Shown here piece after piece: positions 1-7,046 of a DNA stretch of 57,722 nucleotides. The DNA comes from Verrucomicrobiales bacterium (GTDB lineage Bacteria > Verrucomicrobiota > Verrucomicrobiia > Limisphaerales > CAIMTB01). The notes under the pieces were generated by a model, which did no database searches, was not told the DNA's origin, and worked only from the letters and a program-made list of their open reading frames with translations. The stretch covers positions 1 to 57,722 of the forward strand of contig JAEUHG010000178.1 of assembly GCA_016795425.1 (NCBI GenBank), written 5' to 3'. A program made the position numbers and the translations under genes. The number at the start of each line of letters is the position of its first letter. Position 1 is the first letter of the stretch.

Positions 1-136
1 GAGGCAGTGAATCTGTTCGGGTCGTCCTACGTGCCAAGCCGTGCGTGAGCGAATCATCGTGAAGAGCCCGGTGCGGGAATACCGCTCGCCGGGATCTGTG
101 GGGGGGGCGCCGGGCAACCGGCGTCCCTACCCCGAT
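1..136 (+). mobile_element. 3' end of a group II intron (domains V and VI), cut by the window edge
   Basis: This looks like the ribozyme tail of a mobile self-splicing group II intron. Domain V lies at about 64-97. It opens with GAGCCCGG, which contains the AGC catalytic triad, has a GCGG/CCGC upper stem around a GAATA loop, a TCG bulge, and closes with CCGGGATC. Domain VI follows at about 101-134: a CGCCGG/CCGGCG stem capped by GCAA, extended by GGG/CCC, with an unpaired A at 129 in CCCTACC that fits the branch point. The intron probably ends at GAT (134-136), the usual AY end. Its reverse transcriptase/maturase gene would lie to the left, outside the window. Bases 137-271 hold no gene, only a short run of imperfect six-base units (ATACCG/ATTCCG) at 203-226. 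The assignment rests on structure and remembered similarity; the exact 3' splice site is inferred. Confidence 0.72.
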
Positions 137-271
137 CGCCCAGCGGCCATGCGTTAGGGATGGCGGCTCGTTGGGCCTAGCGCAATTGCGGTATGCGGTT
201 CGATACCGATTCCGATACCGACCCCGAAATTGGAGGACTGCTGAAAACGCTCTGATCTGGGCAAGTGGTCA

Positions 272-3109
272 CTACTCTACCCTGACCCGATAGAACGCCG
301 CTGCGTCGGCGGGGGCCGGATCGGCGAGGACTTGGAGGCCTCCGTTGCCGATCACTTGAACCACGGAAGTCCAGGGTCCGTTGTTCAAGTTGGGGGCGCG
401 TTGCAGTTCGTAGGCTCGGTTGGCTGAGGTGGCGATCTCCACCTCGAAGCGTCCCACGGTCCGTTTGGGCCGAAGCAGGGTCGGTCCGGCGGCGACGTTG
501 CCGAGATTCAGGCGCGCCAGGCCGAGGCGCGGAATGCCGTCGAGTTCGCTGAACAGCCCGCCCAGAAGGACCCGGCCCTCGGGATCGGCACCCAGCAGAT
601 AGGCAGTGGATTGGGGCGGAGTGAAGGGCGGCGCCGTGGCCAGGGAGCGGTTGGTTTCCCACCGATCCTCGGCACGAGGTCCGAACACCGCGAGTTGCAC
701 CGGGCGGATGACCGTGCGGGTATCGACCCACGCCGCCACCACGCGGTTGTCGGGCAACGCCACCATCGGCGGACTCTCCCACATGGAGGAACCGGAAATC
801 CCGTCCCAGGACGTGATGACCGATCCAGTGGAGTCGAGGCGAAGGAGTCGAGTCTTGGCGGCCTGCCAATCGTGCCTCGTCGCCAGGCAGGAGCCGTCGT
901 CGTCCACCTTCACGATCTGAATCCACTTCTCATAGCCCACCTGAGGCGGAGCCCGAAAAGACTCGTCCAAGGATCCGTCGGCCCGGAGACGAATGAGCAG
1001 GGTTGTGACATCGAGGGGCGGCTTGAAATCACCCAGCAGAAGAGTTCGACCGTCCCGCATGGCGACCACGGCGCTGGAGCTGCCGGAGGGAATGCGTTGC
1101 GTGTATTCTGCATCGACGGCGCCGTTGGTCTGGAAGGCGAACGCCGCGGGTCCGGTTCCGGATTGGAAGGTGCCGGAACAAAGAATTCGGCCGCTGGGTT
1201 GGATCGCGATGCCAGTAAGTCGGGGAAAGAGGAGGGTCGGGGGGGCATTCGAGCCCAAGGTCATCAGGCTGGGGTGGATGGTGAAGCTGGTATCCACCGA
1301 TCCATCGGTCTGAAGGCGTACCAGGAATCCGACGCCCTGCGGGTTGTTGAGCCTCATCGAACCGCCGACGAGGATTTTGCCATCCTCTTGGACAGCGAGT
1401 GCGGTGATGACGTGGTCGGTCAATTTGTCCTTCAGGACAACCGGACGAAACTCGGAGTCGAGGGAACCGTCAGGAAGCAGCCGGCGAAGCGTGTGGGGAC
1501 CCACCTCGTTGACCTGGATAAGGTCCTGAGAGGACCACTTTCCGGCCACGAGCCATTTGCCGTCCGATTGTCGGGCCACGACTTTGGGCAGAATTCCGTA
1601 GACAACGGGCCGCTCGAAATCGAGGTCAACCCGGCCGGGTTCACTCGGGTAGGGAATCACTTGGACCTCTGCGGGTGGCGTGCGCGTGACGCCGAACGCG
1701 TTGCTGACTTGAAGGGAATAGGGTCCCGCCTGGCGCGGGCGGAGGCCGCGAAGGGTGAGAAGGGGATTGGTGTGATTGGAGATCGCTTGGTCGCCGAAGA
1801 ACCACTGGGCGGCGAACGGATCGACATAGGTCGTTGGATGATTGGTGAGAATCAGGTCCGTGCCTTCCCGAACGTCGATCCGAGCCGGGGGCGCGGGAAC
1901 CACGGGCGGAGTGTCGGTGGCGCCGCCAAGAAGGCGCGCGACGCCGCGGAGTGGCTTTCCGAGGACGTTGGTGAAACTTCCGACCATGATGACATTCCCG
2001 CGGCGGTCGACCGCGACATCCTGGATTCCGCCTTGCGGGGAATACGGGACATTCCAACCGGAGGCAATGCTGCCGTCGGGGCGCAATCGGTAAATGCGTG
2101 CGGCGGGGTCTACCGTAAGGTCTGCCAGACTGACGGAGTGAAAGAGGGAGTAATCGTTGGGCAGAGGTACGACCCTCGGGTTGCGAATCGCCGTTCCATC
2201 CATGGAAGCACCCAGACCTAGGTCAAGAGCCACGGAGGTTCGCTGGAAGTCGGGGTCAATACTCCCCTTGGAGTCCAACCGGAAGGTCTGTTCCAAGGCT
2301 CCGACGAGGCTACCGTTCGGCAAGGCCGTGGCTCCCCAGAAAAAGAGACTGAGCCAGGGCCCGGGCTTTTTGTACGGAATCTCCGGCATGAATTCTGGGT
2401 CAAGATCGCCGTTGGGCAGGAAGCGTGCAAAATAAGCCTGCTCGACCCCTCCGATCACATGGAAGCCGCCGGCGGCGATCGGGCGGCCTGATCCGTCCAC
2501 GGTTAATGCACCGATGGGCCGATCTACAGAGGGCCACATCACGGAGGCGGCCACGGGCTTCTGGGTGTAACCGCCTAGGCCATTCGGCAGAAAGAACACG
2601 AGCCCCGAATCGGTGGCGGTCACCAGAGTCTCGCCGTCGCTGAGCACCACGATGGACGTGGGTCCTCCCCAGCTCTTGGGCACGACGCCGGTGTCGGTAT
2701 CGATGCGTCGCACCGTGCTGCCGTCAGGGGAGATGAAGGCGATGCCGTAACTGCCGTTGGGAATGCCCCAGGAAACGAGGATCTCCCGGGTTCCCGGGAG
2801 TAGCGCGATCGCAGCGACGGATTCGGCTAGATCCAGGGGGGAAACAAAACTGGGATCAACGGCTCCGCTGGGGGTGAGTCGAGCGAGGCCGTGGCGTGGA
2901 TGACCATCGACCTCAGTGAAGCGTCCGCCGATCCAGATAAAGTCGTCGGGACTGACGACGGCGGTAAAAACCGTGTTATTGGGACCGGAGCCTGGGTTAA
3001 AGGACGGATCCAAGATTCCGGGCGTGAGATCGACTTGCGCGGCGAGGATCGTGAAAGGGGCGATGACTAGGGTGAAAGTCAGACGGAGTAGGTAGGTCAG
3101 GGCTTTCAT
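272..3109 (-). CDS. Secreted delta-60 repeat beta-propeller protein with an internal Ig-like domain
   Basis: A 945-residue exported protein of unknown role. Residues 1-24 form a signal peptide (MKALTYLLRLTFTLVIAP, then a hydrophobic stretch). Two blocks of delta-60 repeats follow. The units show the pattern LDPSFNPG...V.....G.I.IGG.F...G.....LARL...G.VDPSF, for example near residues 30-90, 230-290 and 540-610. An Ig-like domain at about 400-490 separates the blocks (motifs QWFFGDQAI and AGPYSLQVSNAFG). Delta-60 repeats are thought to fold as beta-propellers on the cell surface. The last ~70 residues form the FYR-type module seen in four other proteins here and end in FYRVRVE. No catalytic motif was seen. 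The gene stands alone and has no clear Shine-Dalgarno sequence before its ATG. The repeat identity is firm; the function is not known. Confidence 0.85.
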   Translation of the reverse strand: MKALTYLLRLTFTLVIAPFTILAAQVDLTPGILDPSFNPGSGPNNTVFTAVVSPDDFIWIGGRFTEVDGHPRHGLARLTPSGAVDPSFVSPLDLAESVAAIALLPGTREILVSWGIPNGSYGIAFISPDGSTVRRIDTDTGVVPKSWGGPTSIVVLSDGETLVTATDSGLVFFLPNGLGGYTQKPVAASVMWPSVDRPIGALTVDGSGRPIAAGGFHVIGGVEQAYFARFLPNGDLDPEFMPEIPYKKPGPWLSLFFWGATALPNGSLVGALEQTFRLDSKGSIDPDFQRTSVALDLGLGASMDGTAIRNPRVVPLPNDYSLFHSVSLADLTVDPAARIYRLRPDGSIASGWNVPYSPQGGIQDVAVDRRGNVIMVGSFTNVLGKPLRGVARLLGGATDTPPVVPAPPARIDVREGTDLILTNHPTTYVDPFAAQWFFGDQAISNHTNPLLTLRGLRPRQAGPYSLQVSNAFGVTRTPPAEVQVIPYPSEPGRVDLDFERPVVYGILPKVVARQSDGKWLVAGKWSSQDLIQVNEVGPHTLRRLLPDGSLDSEFRPVVLKDKLTDHVITALAVQEDGKILVGGSMRLNNPQGVGFLVRLQTDGSVDTSFTIHPSLMTLGSNAPPTLLFPRLTGIAIQPSGRILCSGTFQSGTGPAAFAFQTNGAVDAEYTQRIPSGSSSAVVAMRDGRTLLLGDFKPPLDVTTLLIRLRADGSLDESFRAPPQVGYEKWIQIVKVDDDGSCLATRHDWQAAKTRLLRLDSTGSVITSWDGISGSSMWESPPMVALPDNRVVAAWVDTRTVIRPVQLAVFGPRAEDRWETNRSLATAPPFTPPQSTAYLLGADPEGRVLLGGLFSELDGIPRLGLARLNLGNVAAGPTLLRPKRTVGRFEVEIATSANRAYELQRAPNLNNGPWTSVVQVIGNGGLQVLADPAPADAAAFYRVRVE

Positions 3110-3189
3110 GTGAGCCGAGCGTTCGCACCATCGTCGTGAGTGAGTGGATGGTCAAGGGATTAGAGGTGGCTGTGTAGGCTGTACTCGTC

Positions 3190-3355
3190 CAGGGACTGCG
3201 AGGGCTACCCGGATGGAGCAATGTTTGGATTCGGCTGGGGTAGGTGGGTCCTGTCGCGCTGCGACAGGACCGGGAGGAAACAAAGGCCATCCCCTCCTCG
3301 CAGCGCGAGGAGGGTTACCGGGATGGAAGGATGTTGTCGAATCGACGGTTCTGGC
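3190..3355. repeat. Two REP-like hairpin units upstream of the prepilin gene
   Basis: The 381-base gap 3110-3490 lies between two divergent genes and holds no gene. It contains two perfect hairpins with 10-base arms and 3-base loops: GTCCTGTCGC/GCGACAGGAC at 3248-3270 and CCCTCCTCGC/GCGAGGAGGG at 3292-3314. Each lies beside a related stretch: GCGAGGGCTACCCGGATGGA begins near 3198, and GCGAGGAGGGTTACCGGGAT begins near 3305. Together they form an imperfect repeat pair. This is typical of dispersed REP-like or MITE-like intergenic elements. Promoters for both neighbours must also lie in this gap, but none could be placed. Confidence 0.6.
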
Positions 3356-3490
3356 TGAGGACGAGAGAACGTATGGGTGATGCGGTAACCTGGGTCGGGA
3401 TTTCCTTAATTCATGGGTAAGCCGGATCTCTGGCCAAGACATCAGGGGCCGGCCGTGATTATCAACGCAACCTTGAATCAACGAAGATCC

Positions 3491-4264
3491 ATGCACACCT
3501 CACATTCAGCCCGCGAACATCCGAAGCTGCGCCTCAGTCGAGGCTTCACGCTGATCGAACTCCTGGTCGTTATATCCACCGCCGCCATTCTCATTGGATT
3601 GCTGCTTCCCGCAGTTCAGAAGGTCCGTGAAGCGGCCGCGAGAATGCAGTGTTCGAACAACCTCAAGCAACTGGGCTTGGCGTTGCACAATTTCCATGCT
3701 GACGCCCAGCGCTATCCCGATGCGGGTGAGCTCACCAAACTGCTGGAATCCGAGGGGTTCCAGCCTGCCAACGGGAAAGGTGTCAAGGGCGGGTACCTGT
3801 TTTCCGTAGCCTACAATCTGGACGCGGGGCACATCCATGCCGAGCCGTTCCTGGCCGGCCGCACCGGCGACCGCGTCTTCGAGGCGGATCTGACGGGACG
3901 TGTCCTTCGACAGTTCGAGCATCCGGACGCCGCCAGGGAACGGCAGCGCATGTTCTCGGAAGTGGAGAGCATCGGCAAACGATGGGTTGCCTCTCTGTGG
4001 CGCCAGGCGGGGGGAGGCGACGGCCTTTGGCGTTCGGCGCGGGATCGACGACCGTGGACGGACGTCTTCGCTGACCTGAACACGAATGGAGACGACGTCG
4101 TGACGATCGAAGAAATGCGAGGAGCGACCCTGACCCTGGATCGCCACCGTCTTTCGCTCGAGGATCTGATGGCCCCGTTGCGTTTGGGGGCGGGCGGCGA
4201 GGAAGTGGACCTGATTCCTGGTCTCGGCCTCGGGGACGTTGAACCTTGCGACGCGGCGCGGTGA
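3491..4264 (+). CDS. Prepilin-like protein with type IV pilin N-terminus (DUF1559-like start) and EF-hand-like motif
   Basis: A 257-residue pseudopilin-type protein. Residues ~17-45 are a class III signal: RGFTLIELLVV followed by a hydrophobic helix, with Gly-1 and Glu+5 for prepilin peptidase cleavage and methylation. The next stretch (VQKVREAAARMQCSNNLKQL, then GLALHNFH) matches the start of DUF1559 proteins, which are very numerous in Planctomycetes and Verrucomicrobia. The rest departs from DUF1559: no H-X9-DG motif was seen, and an acidic loop near residue 197 (DLNTNGDDVVTIEEM) resembles an EF-hand or dockerin calcium loop with one extra residue. The ATG at 3491 was preferred over an in-frame ATG at 3413, because the latter would put 26 unrelated residues before the leader. 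Likely a minor pilin or secretion pseudopilin; its partner is unknown. Confidence 0.78.
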   Translation: MHTSHSAREHPKLRLSRGFTLIELLVVISTAAILIGLLLPAVQKVREAAARMQCSNNLKQLGLALHNFHADAQRYPDAGELTKLLESEGFQPANGKGVKGGYLFSVAYNLDAGHIHAEPFLAGRTGDRVFEADLTGRVLRQFEHPDAARERQRMFSEVESIGKRWVASLWRQAGGGDGLWRSARDRRPWTDVFADLNTNGDDVVTIEEMRGATLTLDRHRLSLEDLMAPLRLGAGGEEVDLIPGLGLGDVEPCDAAR

Positions 4265-4323
4265 AGTGTCGAAAGTCGATTCCGGCGACGGCAGCGTCGC
4301 GGTCAAAGTCGGATGGTCGGAAC

Positions 4324-4344
4324 GGGGCCCCGCGGCGGGGCCCC
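4324..4344. terminator. GC-rich hairpin, probable bidirectional terminator
   Basis: The arms GGGGCCCCG and CGGGGCCCC (9 bp, all G-C) enclose a CGG loop. The hairpin lies between the convergent prepilin gene (ends 4264) and the arabinose operon (ends 4413). No T-tract follows, so termination strength is uncertain. Placement between two convergent 3' ends is the main support. Confidence 0.55.
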
Positions 4345-4412
4345 TTGGCTCGTCTGAAGGGCGGCGACGAAAGGTGTGAGGAATGAGGGATCGGTGGGTT
4401 GGAGGGACGTCT

Positions 4413-7016
4413 TCATTCCAACAGCCATTCGTAAAGCCCGGATGAAAATCCCTCTGGCAACTGCATTTCCAGGCGCAGCGCCTGGGTGGTGACCGGTTCG
4501 AATTGGAGTTTTACTGGGTCGCGCTTGCGCGTGGTGTAGTCATTGGTGGCTCGCACCGGTTCCCAGGAGCCGCTATCGGTCCGATAAAGCACCCGCCAGG
4601 ATACCGGGAGGCGGCATTCGCCGGTGCCGGTATCATCGAACCATGATACTGCCGTGTTACTGACACGGACCGGGGTTTCGAACTCATAGCATACCCATTC
4701 AGCGGTGCCTTTGCGCGGCCAGAAATCGAAGTCGGGCGCGAAACCGTCGGTGGCATTGAGCGGGTGGAGTTGGTCATTGACATAACCGGGGTCCATACCG
4801 CCGCGATGGTAAGAGACCGTGACCTTGGCTTTGGAGGTCAGGGTTGGCTTGGGTGCGACGCGGGCGTGCTCCGGATCGCGAGCGACCCAGACGGCCATGG
4901 GTGAAAGACCGCGATTGGCCCAAACCGCATAGGGGATCGCGGTGAGGTCGGCCGGCTGGGTCGCCAATGAACCATCCTCCAGGCGAGTGACTTTGCCGGC
5001 CCTCGGTACTTTGAGAACCGTGATACCACCCAGCAGCTGGGGACGGTGTTCTGCGGCAATGGAGGCTTTGGCCGGGAGAACGTTCTGAAAGATGACGCCG
5101 TCGTTGTCGAGTCCTTCGAACGCGTAAACAACGGGGCCGCGTTCCAAGGCCACGAGGCCCCGGGTAGCGACGATGTTCGGGTGGCCGGCGACGCGCCGGA
5201 CGGGCATGTCAAAGTCCAGGGTGACGCTGTCGCCTTCCATCCATTCTCTTTGAATCTCGGCGAAGCCCCTTTTGATGTCCGCCTTGACCGACTTGCCATT
5301 CACCCGAATCGACCAAGCGGCTGGTTTGGCGTCATCATAGGAATAGAGATCGCTGGGCAGGGGGCGGCCTTGAACCCAACCAGGCACACGGAGACACAGA
5401 GTAAAATGCGCGGGTTTGGCCAGTTGCACCTTTAGCGCCACTTGGCCGTCCCAGGGGTAGCGGGTGGTTTGGTGGAGTCGAACCTCGTTGCCTTGCACCT
5501 TCGCCGTGGTGGTGCTTTCGGCGTAGAGGCTGACGTACAGTCTATCGTCGCGCACCGCCGCCAAGTAGCCGCCGAGGGAGGCGATGGTGCGGAGGACGTT
5601 GGGCGGGCAGCAGGCGCAGCCGAACCAGGGCGCGCGCCCGGCGTGGCCGTGGTTGTTCATGGCCTTGCCGTCGTACTCGAGCGGATTGGGATAGAAGAAA
5701 CGATCGCCGGATAGGGACACGCCGCTCAACGCGCCGTTGTAGAGGGTGCGTTCGAAGACATCCATGTACTTGGCATCGCCGGTCATGAGGAACATGCGGT
5801 GGTTCCAGAAGAGGAAGGCCACGGCCGCGCAGGTCTCGTTGTAGCAGCGATTCGGCAGTTCGTAGTCGTCGCCGTAGGCCTCGCCCGCCGCGCGCGCGCC
5901 GCAACCGCCGGTGATGTGGAGCTTTTTGGAGACGACGTTCTCCCAAATGCGGGTGATGGCGGAGAGGTAGCGGGCATCGCCGGTCAACGCCGCGACATCG
6001 GCCATGCCGCTATAGAGATAATTCGCGCGGACGGCATGACCTACCGCTTCGGTCTGTTCCACCACCGGTTTGTGATCCTGGCTGTAGGGGCTGCCATTGC
6101 CGCGGGCATCGAGAAAGAACTTCGCCAGCTGGAGATAATTCGTGTCTCCGGATTCGCGGTAGAGCTTGGCCAATCCCATCTCGATAACCTGGTGCCCTGG
6201 AGAGAGGCGCAGCTTGCCTGGACCGAAGTCCTGCTCCACCAGCGAGGCGCTCTTGAGGGCGATGTTCAACAGCGACTTGGAACCGGTGGCCTGGGCATAG
6301 GCGACGGCGGCTTCGTAGAGATGACCCAGGTTGTAGAGTTCGTGGCTGAGATCAGGGTCCTTGAGCCACCGCTTCGGGTCGATCCAGCCATGAGCGGGAC
6401 TGTCCGGGTGCATGGTGCGCCAGGTGTAGAGATAACCGTCGGACTCCTGCGCGGCGGCGACGCGCCGGATCATCGCCTCGAGTTGGTTGGCGACCGCCGG
6501 GTCGGGTTGGACACTCAGGCAAAACGCCGCTCCCTCGATGGCTTTGTAGACGTCCGAGTCGTCGAATGGATACTCGGTGGGCGGCTTGTTCTGGAACGAG
6601 GATTCGCCCGCCGCGCGGCGGCGGATGGTTTCGGCGGCGAGGTCGAAGTTGGTCATGCGCTTCGACGATTCGCATTGGCCGAGGGCGAAGGGCATGGTGA
6701 CGCGCGCGTTGGTCGCCTGGCGGGCCTGGAGCATGCCGCCGGTGATGCGCACGCTGGTGAATGGAACCGGTTGGAGTGCGTAGTCGTTCGCGGCGCGCGC
6801 GGGAGCGGTGAGGACCGCAACGGCAGCCAGAAGCAGCATGGGAAACCGCCAGTGCCTTTCGGAATGGCCCACCGACGGGGAACCAGGATCTGATCTCCGT
6901 GTCGCAGTGCGAGAGGTCCCGCCTGGGTTGGAAACGGCTGTGGTCAGACAGGCCTCGTCACGCGGCGACGCAGGGTGATGGGTTTCGAGATTCATGGGAG
7001 GCAAGAGTTGATTCAT
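4413..7016 (-). CDS. GH127 beta-L-arabinofuranosidase (DUF1680 family), exported
   Basis: A glycoside hydrolase releasing beta-L-arabinofuranose from arabinan, arabinogalactan or hydroxyproline-linked sugars. The family's metal/thiol centre is intact: E394 and C396 in NETCAAVAF, and C467, C469 and C470 in WFGCACCPPN, matching the Glu338-Cys340-Cys417-Cys418 set of the bifidobacterial enzyme HypBA1. E379 in GEAYGDDYELPN is the likely acid/base. An (alpha/alpha)6 barrel spans about 90-530, with beta domains behind. A signal peptide (RFPMLLLAAVAVLTAPARA) ends near residue 76. The start is uncertain: ATGs lie at 7016, 6995 and 6839. The last gives a leader without basic residues; the first leaves 59 extra residues. 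It is the last gene of the araA-GH51-GH127 operon, 30 bases after GH51. Confidence 0.9.
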   Translation of the reverse strand: MNQLLPPMNLETHHPASPRDEACLTTAVSNPGGTSRTATRRSDPGSPSVGHSERHWRFPMLLLAAVAVLTAPARAANDYALQPVPFTSVRITGGMLQARQATNARVTMPFALGQCESSKRMTNFDLAAETIRRRAAGESSFQNKPPTEYPFDDSDVYKAIEGAAFCLSVQPDPAVANQLEAMIRRVAAAQESDGYLYTWRTMHPDSPAHGWIDPKRWLKDPDLSHELYNLGHLYEAAVAYAQATGSKSLLNIALKSASLVEQDFGPGKLRLSPGHQVIEMGLAKLYRESGDTNYLQLAKFFLDARGNGSPYSQDHKPVVEQTEAVGHAVRANYLYSGMADVAALTGDARYLSAITRIWENVVSKKLHITGGCGARAAGEAYGDDYELPNRCYNETCAAVAFLFWNHRMFLMTGDAKYMDVFERTLYNGALSGVSLSGDRFFYPNPLEYDGKAMNNHGHAGRAPWFGCACCPPNVLRTIASLGGYLAAVRDDRLYVSLYAESTTTAKVQGNEVRLHQTTRYPWDGQVALKVQLAKPAHFTLCLRVPGWVQGRPLPSDLYSYDDAKPAAWSIRVNGKSVKADIKRGFAEIQREWMEGDSVTLDFDMPVRRVAGHPNIVATRGLVALERGPVVYAFEGLDNDGVIFQNVLPAKASIAAEHRPQLLGGITVLKVPRAGKVTRLEDGSLATQPADLTAIPYAVWANRGLSPMAVWVARDPEHARVAPKPTLTSKAKVTVSYHRGGMDPGYVNDQLHPLNATDGFAPDFDFWPRKGTAEWVCYEFETPVRVSNTAVSWFDDTGTGECRLPVSWRVLYRTDSGSWEPVRATNDYTTRKRDPVKLQFEPVTTQALRLEMQLPEGFSSGLYEWLLE

Positions 7017-7046
7017 GGCGGGTCGGGCGGGACGCGACGGGAGGCG

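Noticed and set aside
611..2221. A 536-codon + strand frame
   Set aside because: Antisense to the delta-60 repeat protein; repeats and signal peptide are only on the minus strand.
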